Positions 32,146 through 39,818 of a stretch of 64,000 nucleotides of DNA are shown in pieces. This stretch comes from Niastella sp. (GTDB taxonomy: Bacteria > Bacteroidota > Bacteroidia > Chitinophagales > Chitinophagaceae), in NCBI GenBank assembly GCA_017744515.1, contig JAGIBF010000042.1:1-64000 (forward strand). Direction: 5' to 3'. The first letter of the stretch is position 1. The number at the start of each line of letters is the position of its first letter. The notes under the pieces are model-generated. The model was not told where the DNA came from. It did no database searches and worked only from the letters and a program-made list of their open reading frames with translations. A program made the translations under genes and the position numbers.

Positions 32146-33672
32146 ATGCTAAAAAAATACTTTGTTGCAGGCATATGCTGTATGGTCTTATTGAACACCT
32201 ATAGTCAGGTGACTGTTCAATCCGGCGCCGTGCTGCATATTCAGAACGGGGCAGACGTTGCTATAGAAGGTAATTTTTCTCTGGCCAACGGCAGCACGCT
32301 TACCAATCATGGCATTATACGCCTGGGTAACAGCAGTGGCCTCACCGCCGATATTACCGACAATACTGCTTCAGGATATTCTTATGGCAGTGGCCGCTTT
32401 ATTTTTAATAGTACGTTCAACCAGACCATCAGTACGCTCAATAGCTTTGAGCGTATCGATATGGATGGCAGTAGTCTTACTTTTGCCAGTAACATTGTTT
32501 CCAACAAATGGTATCTCGTAAAGGGTGTTATTCATACCGGTGTGTTTACGGCTATAGCTCCTTCCACTGTTCAACTGGCTGTGGAAGCAGGCGCCGGCAA
32601 TACCAACTTTACCAATGGCTGGTTTGATGGAAGGTTAAGGCGTTATGTGACTCCTGCTACTGTAAATAGTTATCAATTCCCAGTGGGTAATACTACGCGG
32701 CCCAATGTAGCTGAACTCAGCAACCTTACGGCCGATGCGTTGAATAATGTAACTTATATCGATGCTTTCTTTGGACCTAAAGCCGGAACGGATGCCGGGT
32801 TGGTAGTTACAGAGCAGGGTTCTTCTTATATAGGTATTCACAATGCCGGCGTATGGCATTTGATACCGAATGCGACGCCTACTTCGGGCAAATACCAACT
32901 CAGGTTGTATACCAATGGTTTTACTGGTTTAAATGATAACGAGTTCACTATTTTACGCAGGCCGGAAGGTTCTACCAGTGGTGCAGGCTGGAGCGTGCCA
33001 GCCGGCAGCAGTGTAAATGTTAACGGCGGCGCAGGCCGGATGGCTGCAGATGGCTACGCGCTCAGGAATAACCTGGGTGGCTTTAGCGAATTTGGTATTG
33101 GCTTGTTAGCATTTGCTTTGCCTGTGAAACTTACCAACTTTATGGTAAGGCGCACTACTACCCGCTTTGTACAGGTGAGCTGGCAAACGCAGACTGAACA
33201 GAACAATAAGGGTTTTGAAGTGGAATGCCGTGCCGATAATGAAACTCAATTTGCATTAAAGGGTACGGTGCCTTCCAAAGCAGCCAATGGCAACAGCAAC
33301 TTATCTATTGATTATTCGTTTACGGATGCCAATGTTTATGCTGGCGTTAGTTACTACCGCCTGAAACAAATAGACCTCGATGGCAGGATCTATTATTCCC
33401 TGATCAAAGCGGTAAAAGGGGAATCCAGCGTCAATGTATTGATATGGCCTAATCCTAATGAAGGCCAGTTCAGCATTCGCCTGGAAGGCATCGATGATCA
33501 ACGGGAAGCGCAGATCATAGACCTCAATGGCAGAATGGTACAAAAATTAACCATCAAAGGATCGCAGCCTGTAAACATCCGCAATCTTGCTCCGGGAACT
33601 TATGTGCTTTGTATTCCGGACGCATTTGGCACTGGTGAACATTTTAAGGAAAAAGTAATGGTGGTCCGGTAA
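32146..33672 (+). CDS. Secreted protein with T9SS type A sorting domain
   Basis: A 508-residue protein with signal peptide MLKKYFVAGICCMVLLNTYS. The N-terminal third is repetitive beta structure of a polymer-like type (VTVQSGAVLHIQNGADVAIE, NGSTLTNHGIIRLGNSS). A central region is followed by ALPVKLTNFMVRRTTTRFVQ, the linker and Fn3-like domain often found before sorting signals. The C-terminus VLIWPNPNEGQFSIRLEG to EKVMVVR is a type A T9SS signal. It is delivered across the outer membrane by the Por system, probably to the cell surface. Likely co-transcribed with the preceding adhesin-like gene. Confidence 0.85.
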   Translation: MLKKYFVAGICCMVLLNTYSQVTVQSGAVLHIQNGADVAIEGNFSLANGSTLTNHGIIRLGNSSGLTADITDNTASGYSYGSGRFIFNSTFNQTISTLNSFERIDMDGSSLTFASNIVSNKWYLVKGVIHTGVFTAIAPSTVQLAVEAGAGNTNFTNGWFDGRLRRYVTPATVNSYQFPVGNTTRPNVAELSNLTADALNNVTYIDAFFGPKAGTDAGLVVTEQGSSYIGIHNAGVWHLIPNATPTSGKYQLRLYTNGFTGLNDNEFTILRRPEGSTSGAGWSVPAGSSVNVNGGAGRMAADGYALRNNLGGFSEFGIGLLAFALPVKLTNFMVRRTTTRFVQVSWQTQTEQNNKGFEVECRADNETQFALKGTVPSKAANGNSNLSIDYSFTDANVYAGVSYYRLKQIDLDGRIYYSLIKAVKGESSVNVLIWPNPNEGQFSIRLEGIDDQREAQIIDLNGRMVQKLTIKGSQPVNIRNLAPGTYVLCIPDAFGTGEHFKEKVMVVR

Positions 33673-33717
33673 AGTCTGCTGAAGAATATATTATACTTTT
33701 ACGCCAAATCTATTGAT

Positions 33718-34713
33718 TTGGAAGCAGGAAAGGAAAATCTTCGCATACAGAAATGGGTGGTAATAGTAGGCGTGTGCTTGTTCCTGATCAAAACGGTTGC
33801 CTACTTTTTAACTCATTCGGTTGCTATCCTCACGGACGCCCTGGAAAGTACTGTCAATGTAATAGCCGGTTTTATTGGTCTGTATAGTTTGTATGTGGCA
33901 GCCAAGCCAAAGGATGACAATCATCCGTATGGGCATGGCAAGGCGGAGTTTCTTTCTGCTGCCGTAGAGGGCACGCTTATTGGCGTGGCCGGCGTTATGA
34001 TCATTTACGAAGCGGTGAAAAAACTGCTTCATCCTCAGCCTTTGCAAAAGCTGGATTATGGTATTGTACTGATTGCTTTTACTGCCCTGGCAAACTTTAT
34101 CATGGGTGCTTACAGCGTGCGGCAGGGAAAAAAGAATAATTCCCTGGCGCTGGTTGCCAGTGGTAAGCATCTGCAATCGGATACCTGGTCTACGCTTGGG
34201 ATTATCACCGGCCTGGCGCTTATCTATTTTACTGGTCTTACCTGGCTGGATGGTGCGGTAGCCATCTTGTTTGCTTTGCTGCTCATTTTTACCGGTTACA
34301 ATATCCTGCGCGATTCCATTGCCGGCATCATGGATGAGGCCGACAAGGAATTGTTGTTGAAGATGGTGGACCTGCTCAATCAGCATCGCCGCGAAAACTG
34401 GATAGACCTGCATAACCTCCGTGTAATCAAATACGGAGGTCAACTGCATGTAGACTGTCATCTTACTGTTCCCTGGTATTTCAATGTACGTGAGGCTCAT
34501 TTTGAGATCGATGAGCTGTCCAACCTCATCAGGCAGGAGTTTGGCGATTCGTTGGAACTGTTTGTGCATTCCGACGGTTGCCTCGATTTTTCCTGTAGTA
34601 TCTGCACTAAACAAGATTGCAGGGTGCGCCAGCGGCCTTTTGAACAACAGGTGCCGTGGACGCTTGAAAACCTTCCTTTAAATCAGAAGCATCAGCTCGA
34701 TAACAACGTTTGA
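33718..34713 (+). CDS. Cation diffusion facilitator metal exporter
   Basis: A 331-residue CDF transporter exchanging a divalent metal (zinc, iron, manganese or cobalt) for protons across the inner membrane. Six TM helices are visible; the metal site is provided by TM2 (HSVAILTDALEST, Asp40) and TM5 (His151 and Asp155 in GKHLQSDTW). HPYGHGKAEFLS is the conserved cytoplasmic loop. The C-terminal domain carries an unusual Cys-rich stretch CLDFSCSICTKQDC (about residues 287-300), a candidate extra metal-binding site. The start is a TTG codon; no ATG occurs before the first helix. Confidence 0.92.
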   Translation: MEAGKENLRIQKWVVIVGVCLFLIKTVAYFLTHSVAILTDALESTVNVIAGFIGLYSLYVAAKPKDDNHPYGHGKAEFLSAAVEGTLIGVAGVMIIYEAVKKLLHPQPLQKLDYGIVLIAFTALANFIMGAYSVRQGKKNNSLALVASGKHLQSDTWSTLGIITGLALIYFTGLTWLDGAVAILFALLLIFTGYNILRDSIAGIMDEADKELLLKMVDLLNQHRRENWIDLHNLRVIKYGGQLHVDCHLTVPWYFNVREAHFEIDELSNLIRQEFGDSLELFVHSDGCLDFSCSICTKQDCRVRQRPFEQQVPWTLENLPLNQKHQLDNNV

Positions 34714-34726
34714 GGATTTAGGTACG

Positions 34727-34889
34727 GGACCTAAAGGCCCCATAGCCCTTTTCGTTGATCGTATGCTACAAAGCTGTGGTGCCTAAAGGCACCCGGTAAG
34801 GGAGGCCGACAAGTTTTGCCTGACACAAAACTGCTAAATCCTGTCAGATTTGATCCGCATGTCTTTGGGTCTGGCCGCTTTGAGCGGCC
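34727..34889. repeat. Stem-loop-rich repeat element
   Basis: Three hairpins: GGGACCTAAAGGCCCC (34727-34742), GGTGCCTAAAGGCACC (34778-34793) and GGCCGCTTTGAGCGGCC (34873-34889). The first two share CCTAAAGG. It fills most of the 263-bp spacer before the M20 peptidase gene and resembles REP-like or transposase-derived elements, but no transposase is present. Confidence 0.5.
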
Positions 34890-34976
34890 TGACTGGTAGT
34901 GCCCGATCCGGGTTGCGGAAAACACGTTATATTCGCTTCCCGATTACTTATTGTTGTACATTTTAAATCTGTCAAT

Positions 34977-36347
34977 ATGCAAGCCTGGAAAGATTATCAG
35001 GAAAAGAATAAAGACCGTTTTTTGAATGAATTACTGGAATTGTTGCGTATCCCTTCGATCAGCGCCAACAGTGCCAATAAGGATGATATGAGGAAATGTG
35101 CAGAGGCAGTAAAACAACGTTTGCTGGAGGCCGGCGCCGCTACTGCTGCTGTATATGAAACAGATGGCCACCCGGTTGTTTATGGCGAAAAGATCGTTGA
35201 TCCTTCCAAACCTACTGTACTGGTATATGGACATTACGATGTTCAACCGCCCGATCCATTAAAGCTGTGGAACAGTGGCCCTTTTGATCCCGTGATCAAG
35301 GATGGCAAAATCTATGCGCGCGGTTCTGCTGATGATAAGGGTCAGTTTTATATGCACGTGAAAGCGCTGGAAGTTCTGTCCAATACCAATTCTCTCACTA
35401 CCAATATCAAGTTCCTCATAGAAGGCGAAGAGGAAGTAGGGTCGCCCAACCTCGGCAAATTCGTAGCTGCGCACAAAGACCTGCTGAAGTGTGATGTGAT
35501 ACTGATCAGCGACTCTGCCATGATCAGTATGGAAAATCCTTCTATGGATATCGGGGTTCGCGGGCTTGCTTATATTCAAGTGGAAGTGACAGGTGCTAAC
35601 CGCGACCTGCACAGTGGTGTATATGGCGGTGCTGTTGCCAACCCCATTACTATCCTGGCTAAGATGATCGCCTCTTGCCATGATGAGAATAATCATATTA
35701 CCATTCCCGGATTTTATAATGATGTTGTTGAAGCGGGACAGGAAGAGCGCAACCTGATGGCGCAAGCGCCTTTTAATGAGGAGGAGTACAAGAATGATCT
35801 TGGCGTAAAGGAGCTGTGGGGTGAAAAGGGTTTTACCACCAACGAGCGCACCGGCATTCGCCCAACGCTTGAGCTGAATGGTATCTGGGGCGGCTATATT
35901 GAAGAGGGCGCCAAAACGGTGTTGCCTTCCAAAGCGTTTGCTAAAATATCTGCCCGGTTAGTGCCTAATCAGTCATCACACAATATTACCGAGATACTGC
36001 TGAATCACTTCCGTAAAATAGCACCTGCTTCTGTGACAGTAGACGCTTTCGAACTTCACGGTGGTGAACCTTATATGACGCCTATCGACTCGCTCGCTTA
36101 TCAGGCAGCTGCGAAAGCGATCGAGACGTCTTTTGGCAAGAAGCCTATTCCCGTGCGTGGTGGCGGCAGTATCCCCATTTGTACCATCCTGGAGAAGGAA
36201 CTGGGTGTGAAGATCGTATTTATGGGCTTTGGGCTGGATAGCGATAACCTGCACTCACCCAACGAGAAATTTGACCTGGTGAACTTCTACAAGGGTATCG
36301 AGACTATCCCGTATTTCCATAAGTACTTTGCGGAGATCAGCAAATAG
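34977..36347 (+). CDS. M20-family dipeptidase
   Basis: A protein of 456 residues from ATG MQAWKDYQEKNKDRF; an earlier in-frame start would add 26 codons read from repeat. It is a binuclear zinc peptidase of the M20 dipeptidase (carnosinase/PepD-like) group. Ligands and catalytic residues visible are His86 and Asp88 (YGHYDVQPPDP), the Asp pair in RGSADDKG (119-120), the Glu run at 151-153 (EGEEEVGSPN) and a late His in NLHSPNEKF. A lid domain is inserted in the middle. No signal peptide, so it acts in the cytoplasm on dipeptides. A perfect hairpin follows. Confidence 0.9.
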   Translation: MQAWKDYQEKNKDRFLNELLELLRIPSISANSANKDDMRKCAEAVKQRLLEAGAATAAVYETDGHPVVYGEKIVDPSKPTVLVYGHYDVQPPDPLKLWNSGPFDPVIKDGKIYARGSADDKGQFYMHVKALEVLSNTNSLTTNIKFLIEGEEEVGSPNLGKFVAAHKDLLKCDVILISDSAMISMENPSMDIGVRGLAYIQVEVTGANRDLHSGVYGGAVANPITILAKMIASCHDENNHITIPGFYNDVVEAGQEERNLMAQAPFNEEEYKNDLGVKELWGEKGFTTNERTGIRPTLELNGIWGGYIEEGAKTVLPSKAFAKISARLVPNQSSHNITEILLNHFRKIAPASVTVDAFELHGGEPYMTPIDSLAYQAAAKAIETSFGKKPIPVRGGGSIPICTILEKELGVKIVFMGFGLDSDNLHSPNEKFDLVNFYKGIETIPYFHKYFAEISK

Positions 36348-36411
36348 TGGGCAGCTGTTAGCTTTTAGGATTTAGCCTTTAGTTACCTGCTTCACAGTCT
36401 TAATTTTTAGT

Positions 36412-36438
36412 CCCGGAGGTGATTACTCCGGGATTTTT
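36412..36438 (+). terminator. Terminator of the M20 dipeptidase gene
   Basis: A perfect 7-bp stem CCCGGAG/CTCCGGG (36412-36418, 36426-36432) with a 7-nt loop, followed by ATTTTTT. The T tract runs directly into the -7 box of the next gene. Confidence 0.75.
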
Positions 36439-36446
36439 TATTTTTG
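36439..36446 (+). promoter_or_regulatory. -7 element touching the S4-protein start
   Basis: TATTTTTG, an exact TAnnTTTG match, then CAAT and ATG at 36451. Confidence 0.5.
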
Positions 36447-36450
36447 CAAT

Positions 36451-36852
36451 ATGGGTAGTGAAAAAGAGAAATTACGGATCGATAAATATCTGTGGGCCAT
36501 TCGCCTGTTCAAAACAAGAGCGATGGCAGCAGCGGCCTGCGACGCCGGTAAGGTGAAGCTGAATGATATGCCCGTGAAGCCGTCCAAAACGGTCAACGTG
36601 GGTGATGAATATCATGTGAGAACGGAGGCGCGTCGCTGGCGTGTGAAGGTGACCGCCCTTCTGCATAACCGGGTGGCTTATACGGAAGCTGTGAAGTATT
36701 ATACGGATATTACGCCTCCTGAAGAATTGGAACGACTCGACTTCCAGGCTGCCAGTTTCCATACTGGTAAACGCCTGAGTAAAATAGGACGGCCTACCAA
36801 GAAGCAGCGGCGGGAGTTGGGGGATTTCTTTGAAGAACCTGGTGCTGAGTAG
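36451..36852 (+). CDS. S4-domain RNA-binding protein, Hsp15/HslR-like
   Basis: A 133-residue protein. Residues 7-60 are an S4 domain (LRIDKYLWAIRLFKTRAMAA, KPSKTVNVGDEY) and the C-terminus is basic (GKRLSKIGRPTKKQRREL). The size and arrangement match heat-shock protein 15, which binds stalled 50S subunits carrying peptidyl-tRNA and helps recycle them. The start lies 4 nt after an exact -7 box, so translation is probably leaderless. A bidirectional hairpin follows. Confidence 0.85.
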   Translation: MGSEKEKLRIDKYLWAIRLFKTRAMAAAACDAGKVKLNDMPVKPSKTVNVGDEYHVRTEARRWRVKVTALLHNRVAYTEAVKYYTDITPPEELERLDFQAASFHTGKRLSKIGRPTKKQRRELGDFFEEPGAE

Positions 36853-36910
36853 TGAGTTCAGAGTCGAGAATTCAGAGTTTTGAGTATCGTTTGCATTGAA
36901 AATAATAAAG

Positions 36911-36941
36911 AAAAAGCCCACCGGAAACCGGGGGCTTTTTT
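36911..36941. terminator. Bidirectional terminator between S4 and DUF5723 genes
   Basis: AAAAAGCCC-CCGG pairs with CCGG-GGGCTTTTT with one bulged A and a 3-nt loop; poly-A before and poly-T after allow use on both strands. Confidence 0.82.
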
Positions 36942-36969
36942 GTCTTACCTATAACCTTTGATCAGAAAA

Positions 36970-38472
36970 CTATTGGTTGGATTCCTCTGCCTTCTTCTCT
37001 TCTTTAGATGCTTTTTTCTTTTTGCCTTTGTTTTTGTGTAGTACACCGAAACGGATACCTATGTGCACGTCGGCTTGCTTAGACTCATTCAACAGGGCTG
37101 TAACCACACTGCCTGAACCAACAAATACTGGTCCGAAGCGTACTGATAAGCCTGCATTGAACTTCGTGAGCTCATTGTAATTGAGTGGCAAGTAACAGCC
37201 GAACATACTTGTTTCATAACGCGGCGTGAGTGTAAACGTATTACGGTATTGGCTATTGTATGGTTTGCTTTCATTGCTGATGAGTGAGAACTGACCGGCC
37301 AGGCTGATGTAAAAGCGGCGGTATATGTTGTAATCTACATCCAACTGCATGGTAGTAGGTAGTGCTACTTTGTATTCGCTTTCCGCACTACCGGCAACAG
37401 GGGTAAAGTATTGTGGGCGGCTTTCAAAAAAGCTCTTGTAATCATCCAGGTCTACGTCTGACAGTTCGGAGAGATAAAACTTCTCAGCGCCTGTGACGCC
37501 TATATCGTAAACGCCGCTACGGGCCTGATCGCGCTTGTATTTCAAGGAACCGATATCGAGTATCGCAAATCCTACACGGAGTTTGTATTTGTTTTCATTC
37601 CTGTTCCAATCGTAGTTATCGCCGCTTCGGTGTTTTGCCTGATCGGGCCTGAATTCATACACAAACCCGATATCAAAACCAAAGCCCTGGCTATCAAATG
37701 AAGTAAGGTCGCTGGCTTCAAAGTTGTCGAAGCTGGCTCCGCCAAATCCTAATCCGAGACGGCCGGTCGTATTGGACAGATAGGCTTTTTCCGATATTTT
37801 ATCTTCATCGATCGTGGTCGTAAGGTTCTTGATCTGGAGGTAGGTGTTGCCTACTCCGGCGAGGTATTTAAGTGTGACTCCGCCTTTCAGGAAATGTTTG
37901 TTTTTGTCCATGATGATCTGGCCAAGGCTGGCGCCAAATTCGGACCAGGCATTCATGTTGATGCGCATATTTTGGGCTGATGTAATCGTATAGGGGAGGC
38001 CTGCATCGCTTGTATAACCATCTACCACTTGTTGCAACAATGTTCCATCCACTTCCTGCACATTGGCCATTACGCGGGCGCGGGAAGTGATAGCAATGGC
38101 TGTCTTTTTAGTGGCATTGAACATAAAGGAAGGTCCCAATACACTCACGCTCATCAGGCCGCTGGTAGGACCAGCATTCCTGCCGTATAATTGATTTTCC
38201 AGGCTATCGGCATTGAACGATTCACTGAGGTTTTTCAGCTTGAAGGATGCCTGGTTGTTGCCGCCTAATGCGCTTACCGATACGAGGTTTACATCCCAAC
38301 GGTAGCGGCTGTCGGCAATATTGGCCGGGTTGAAGAAAACGCCGTTCACACCGGTATAGTTGCCTGTGCGGTAACCGGAGTAATCCTGCGAAAAACCAAT
38401 AAATGAGGTGAAAATCAGAGAGGGTGCGATCATTTTACGCAATAAAAACTGTCCGTTTAATTGCTTAAACAT
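36970..38472 (-). CDS. DUF5723-family outer-membrane protein
   Basis: A 500-residue exported protein. After a signal peptide (hydrophobic MIAPSLIFTSFIGFSQ) comes YTGVNGVFFNPANIADSRY, the typical DUF5723/PorP-like start in which NPA follows the first strand. The remainder alternates amphipathic strands (VNLVSVSALGG, GGVTLKYLAGVG, TMQLDVDYNIYRRFYISLAG) ending in LHIGIRFG-like barrel closure and then a cytosol-like basic tail KNKGKKKKASKEEKKAEESN that is unusual for an outer-membrane barrel. The function of DUF5723 is unknown; relatives sit beside T9SS components and gliding genes. Monocistronic. Confidence 0.75.
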   Translation of the reverse strand: MFKQLNGQFLLRKMIAPSLIFTSFIGFSQDYSGYRTGNYTGVNGVFFNPANIADSRYRWDVNLVSVSALGGNNQASFKLKNLSESFNADSLENQLYGRNAGPTSGLMSVSVLGPSFMFNATKKTAIAITSRARVMANVQEVDGTLLQQVVDGYTSDAGLPYTITSAQNMRINMNAWSEFGASLGQIIMDKNKHFLKGGVTLKYLAGVGNTYLQIKNLTTTIDEDKISEKAYLSNTTGRLGLGFGGASFDNFEASDLTSFDSQGFGFDIGFVYEFRPDQAKHRSGDNYDWNRNENKYKLRVGFAILDIGSLKYKRDQARSGVYDIGVTGAEKFYLSELSDVDLDDYKSFFESRPQYFTPVAGSAESEYKVALPTTMQLDVDYNIYRRFYISLAGQFSLISNESKPYNSQYRNTFTLTPRYETSMFGCYLPLNYNELTKFNAGLSVRFGPVFVGSGSVVTALLNESKQADVHIGIRFGVLHKNKGKKKKASKEEKKAEESNQ

Positions 38473-38651
38473 GTTTTAAGAGGGTTTAGGTTAGGGTTCT
38501 ACAAGGGGAAACCTGCGTTCCACGCTCTTAAACGCAAAAGCGTTCATTATATTTTGATTGGGGAAGGCAAGTCCGGAAGTCGGAAAGTCGGGAATGTCTG
38601 AAAGAAAGGGACCGGGAAAATGGCAGGAAGGCAGTTTCCGGCATTGGTTAT

Positions 38652-38659
38652 TATCTTTG
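38652..38659 (+). promoter_or_regulatory. -7 element touching the trmD start
   Basis: TATCTTTG, an exact TAnnTTTG match, then CGGG and ATG at 38664. Confidence 0.5.
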
Positions 38660-38663
38660 CGGG

Positions 38664-39341
38664 ATGCGCATCGATATTATTACTGTTATTCCCGAGTTAC
38701 TGGAAAGTCCATTATCGCATTCGATCATGAAACGTGCCCGTGATAAGGGGTTGCTGGAGGTGCATTTGCATCACCTGCGTCAGTGGGCCGTTAATGAATA
38801 TGGTCAGGTAGATGACTATCAATATGGCGGGGGTGCCGGCATGGTAATGATGCCCGAACCATTGGCCAAGGCCATAGAGGCTTTGTCGCAGAACACTCAA
38901 TATGACGAGATCATTTACATGACGCCTGATGGCGCCACTTTTAACCAGGCAACTGCCAACCAGTTGTCGATGAAGCAAAATCTTCTGATCATTTGCGGTC
39001 ATTATAAAGGGATCGACCAGCGAATACGTGATCACTTCGTGACAAGGGAAATATCTATTGGTGATTATGTATTGAGTGGCGGTGAACTGGCGGCGGCTAT
39101 CGTGGTGGACGCCATAGGCAGGTTGCTGCCAGGTGTGCTGAATGATGAAACTTCTGCGTTGTTCGATTCCTTCCAGGATAATTTACTGGCTCCTCCGGTG
39201 TATACGCGTCCGGCTGATTTCCGTGGCTGGAAAGTGCCTGATATATTGCTGAGTGGTGACCTTAAAAAGATCGAGGAGTGGCGGTATGAGCAGGCTGTGC
39301 AGCGTACTACTGAAAGGAAGCCTGATCTGCTGAAGGATTGA
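38664..39341 (+). CDS. trmD: tRNA (guanine37-N1)-methyltransferase TrmD
   Basis: A 225-residue SPOUT enzyme that methylates N1 of G37 next to the anticodon, preventing +1 frameshifting. The trefoil-knot SAM site is seen in [17 protein letters not shown] and [12 protein letters not shown]; the start [13 protein letters not shown] and the tRNA-contact region [20 protein letters not shown] are typical. It is separated from rpsP-rimM and stands alone here, with a promoter box immediately before the start codon and a dense repeat cluster beginning right after the stop. Confidence 0.96.
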   Translation: MRIDIITVIPELLESPLSHSIMKRARDKGLLEVHLHHLRQWAVNEYGQVDDYQYGGGAGMVMMPEPLAKAIEALSQNTQYDEIIYMTPDGATFNQATANQLSMKQNLLIICGHYKGIDQRIRDHFVTREISIGDYVLSGGELAAAIVVDAIGRLLPGVLNDETSALFDSFQDNLLAPPVYTRPADFRGWKVPDILLSGDLKKIEEWRYEQAVQRTTERKPDLLKD

Positions 39342-39485
39342 CCCTTCGACAAGCTCAGGGTGACAGAAAGCGTCGCACTTCGACAGGTTCCTTTGCTGAG
39401 GGTGAGCCGCCTCCCGCAAAGCGGGACAGGCAGGGTGACAAAAAACGTTGCGCTTCGACAATCCTTCGACAAGCTCAGGATGACA
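39342..39485. repeat. Family A repeat cluster after trmD
   Basis: Contains CCTTCGACAAGCTCAGGGTG twice (about 39343 and 39466, the second with ATGACA), a variant ACTTCGACAGG near 39378 and the block CCGCAAAGCGGGACAGGCAG near 39414 that resembles 4092-4117. It starts directly at the trmD stop codon. Confidence 0.8.
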
Positions 39486-39505
39486 AAGCAGTTCTGAAAA
39501 ATATG

Positions 39506-39543
39506 AGGTCGGAAGTACCTGAATGATATCTGACCCCCGACCT
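39506..39543. terminator. Hairpin 3' of trmD, possible terminator
   Basis: AGGTCGG at 39506-39512 pairs with CCGACCT at 39537-39543; a short T-rich stretch follows. Could end transcription from either trmD or the minus-strand small ORF. Confidence 0.4.
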
Positions 39544-39568
39544 GTTTTGATGACCCTTCATACATATT

Positions 39569-39646
39569 TTAGAACAGCGCTACCATATAGACCAGCGCAT
39601 AAAATACCAGTTGCATAAGCAGGTTTACAAGGATTGTTTTTTTCAT
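39569..39646 (-). CDS. Possible 25-residue membrane micropeptide
   Basis: An ATG-started frame of 25 codons. After a basic start MKKT it is almost entirely hydrophobic (ILVNLLMQLVFYALVYMV) and could span the membrane once. It lies in a 477-bp spacer with no other gene. No ribosome-binding site is expected in this group and no convincing promoter was found, so this rests only on composition and position. Confidence 0.3.
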   Translation of the reverse strand: MKKTILVNLLMQLVFYALVYMVALF

Positions 39647-39818
39647 AGTGGTGGATTTTGGTTGCTCTATGTAATTGCATGCTTCGTGCCAAAAGCCATT
39701 TTTCCACATCGCAAATCTACCTGCGTATTTTACCGGAAATACTACGGTCTTTGTATGTCCTGCTTTATCATTTAGTTATACTTCAGCAAATCTGTATATG
39801 CCTACATTAAATATTTGC

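Noticed and set aside
33808..34647. 279-codon minus-strand open frame opposite the CDF transporter
   Set aside because: Shadow frame; the plus-strand gene has the complete CDF metal-site residues.
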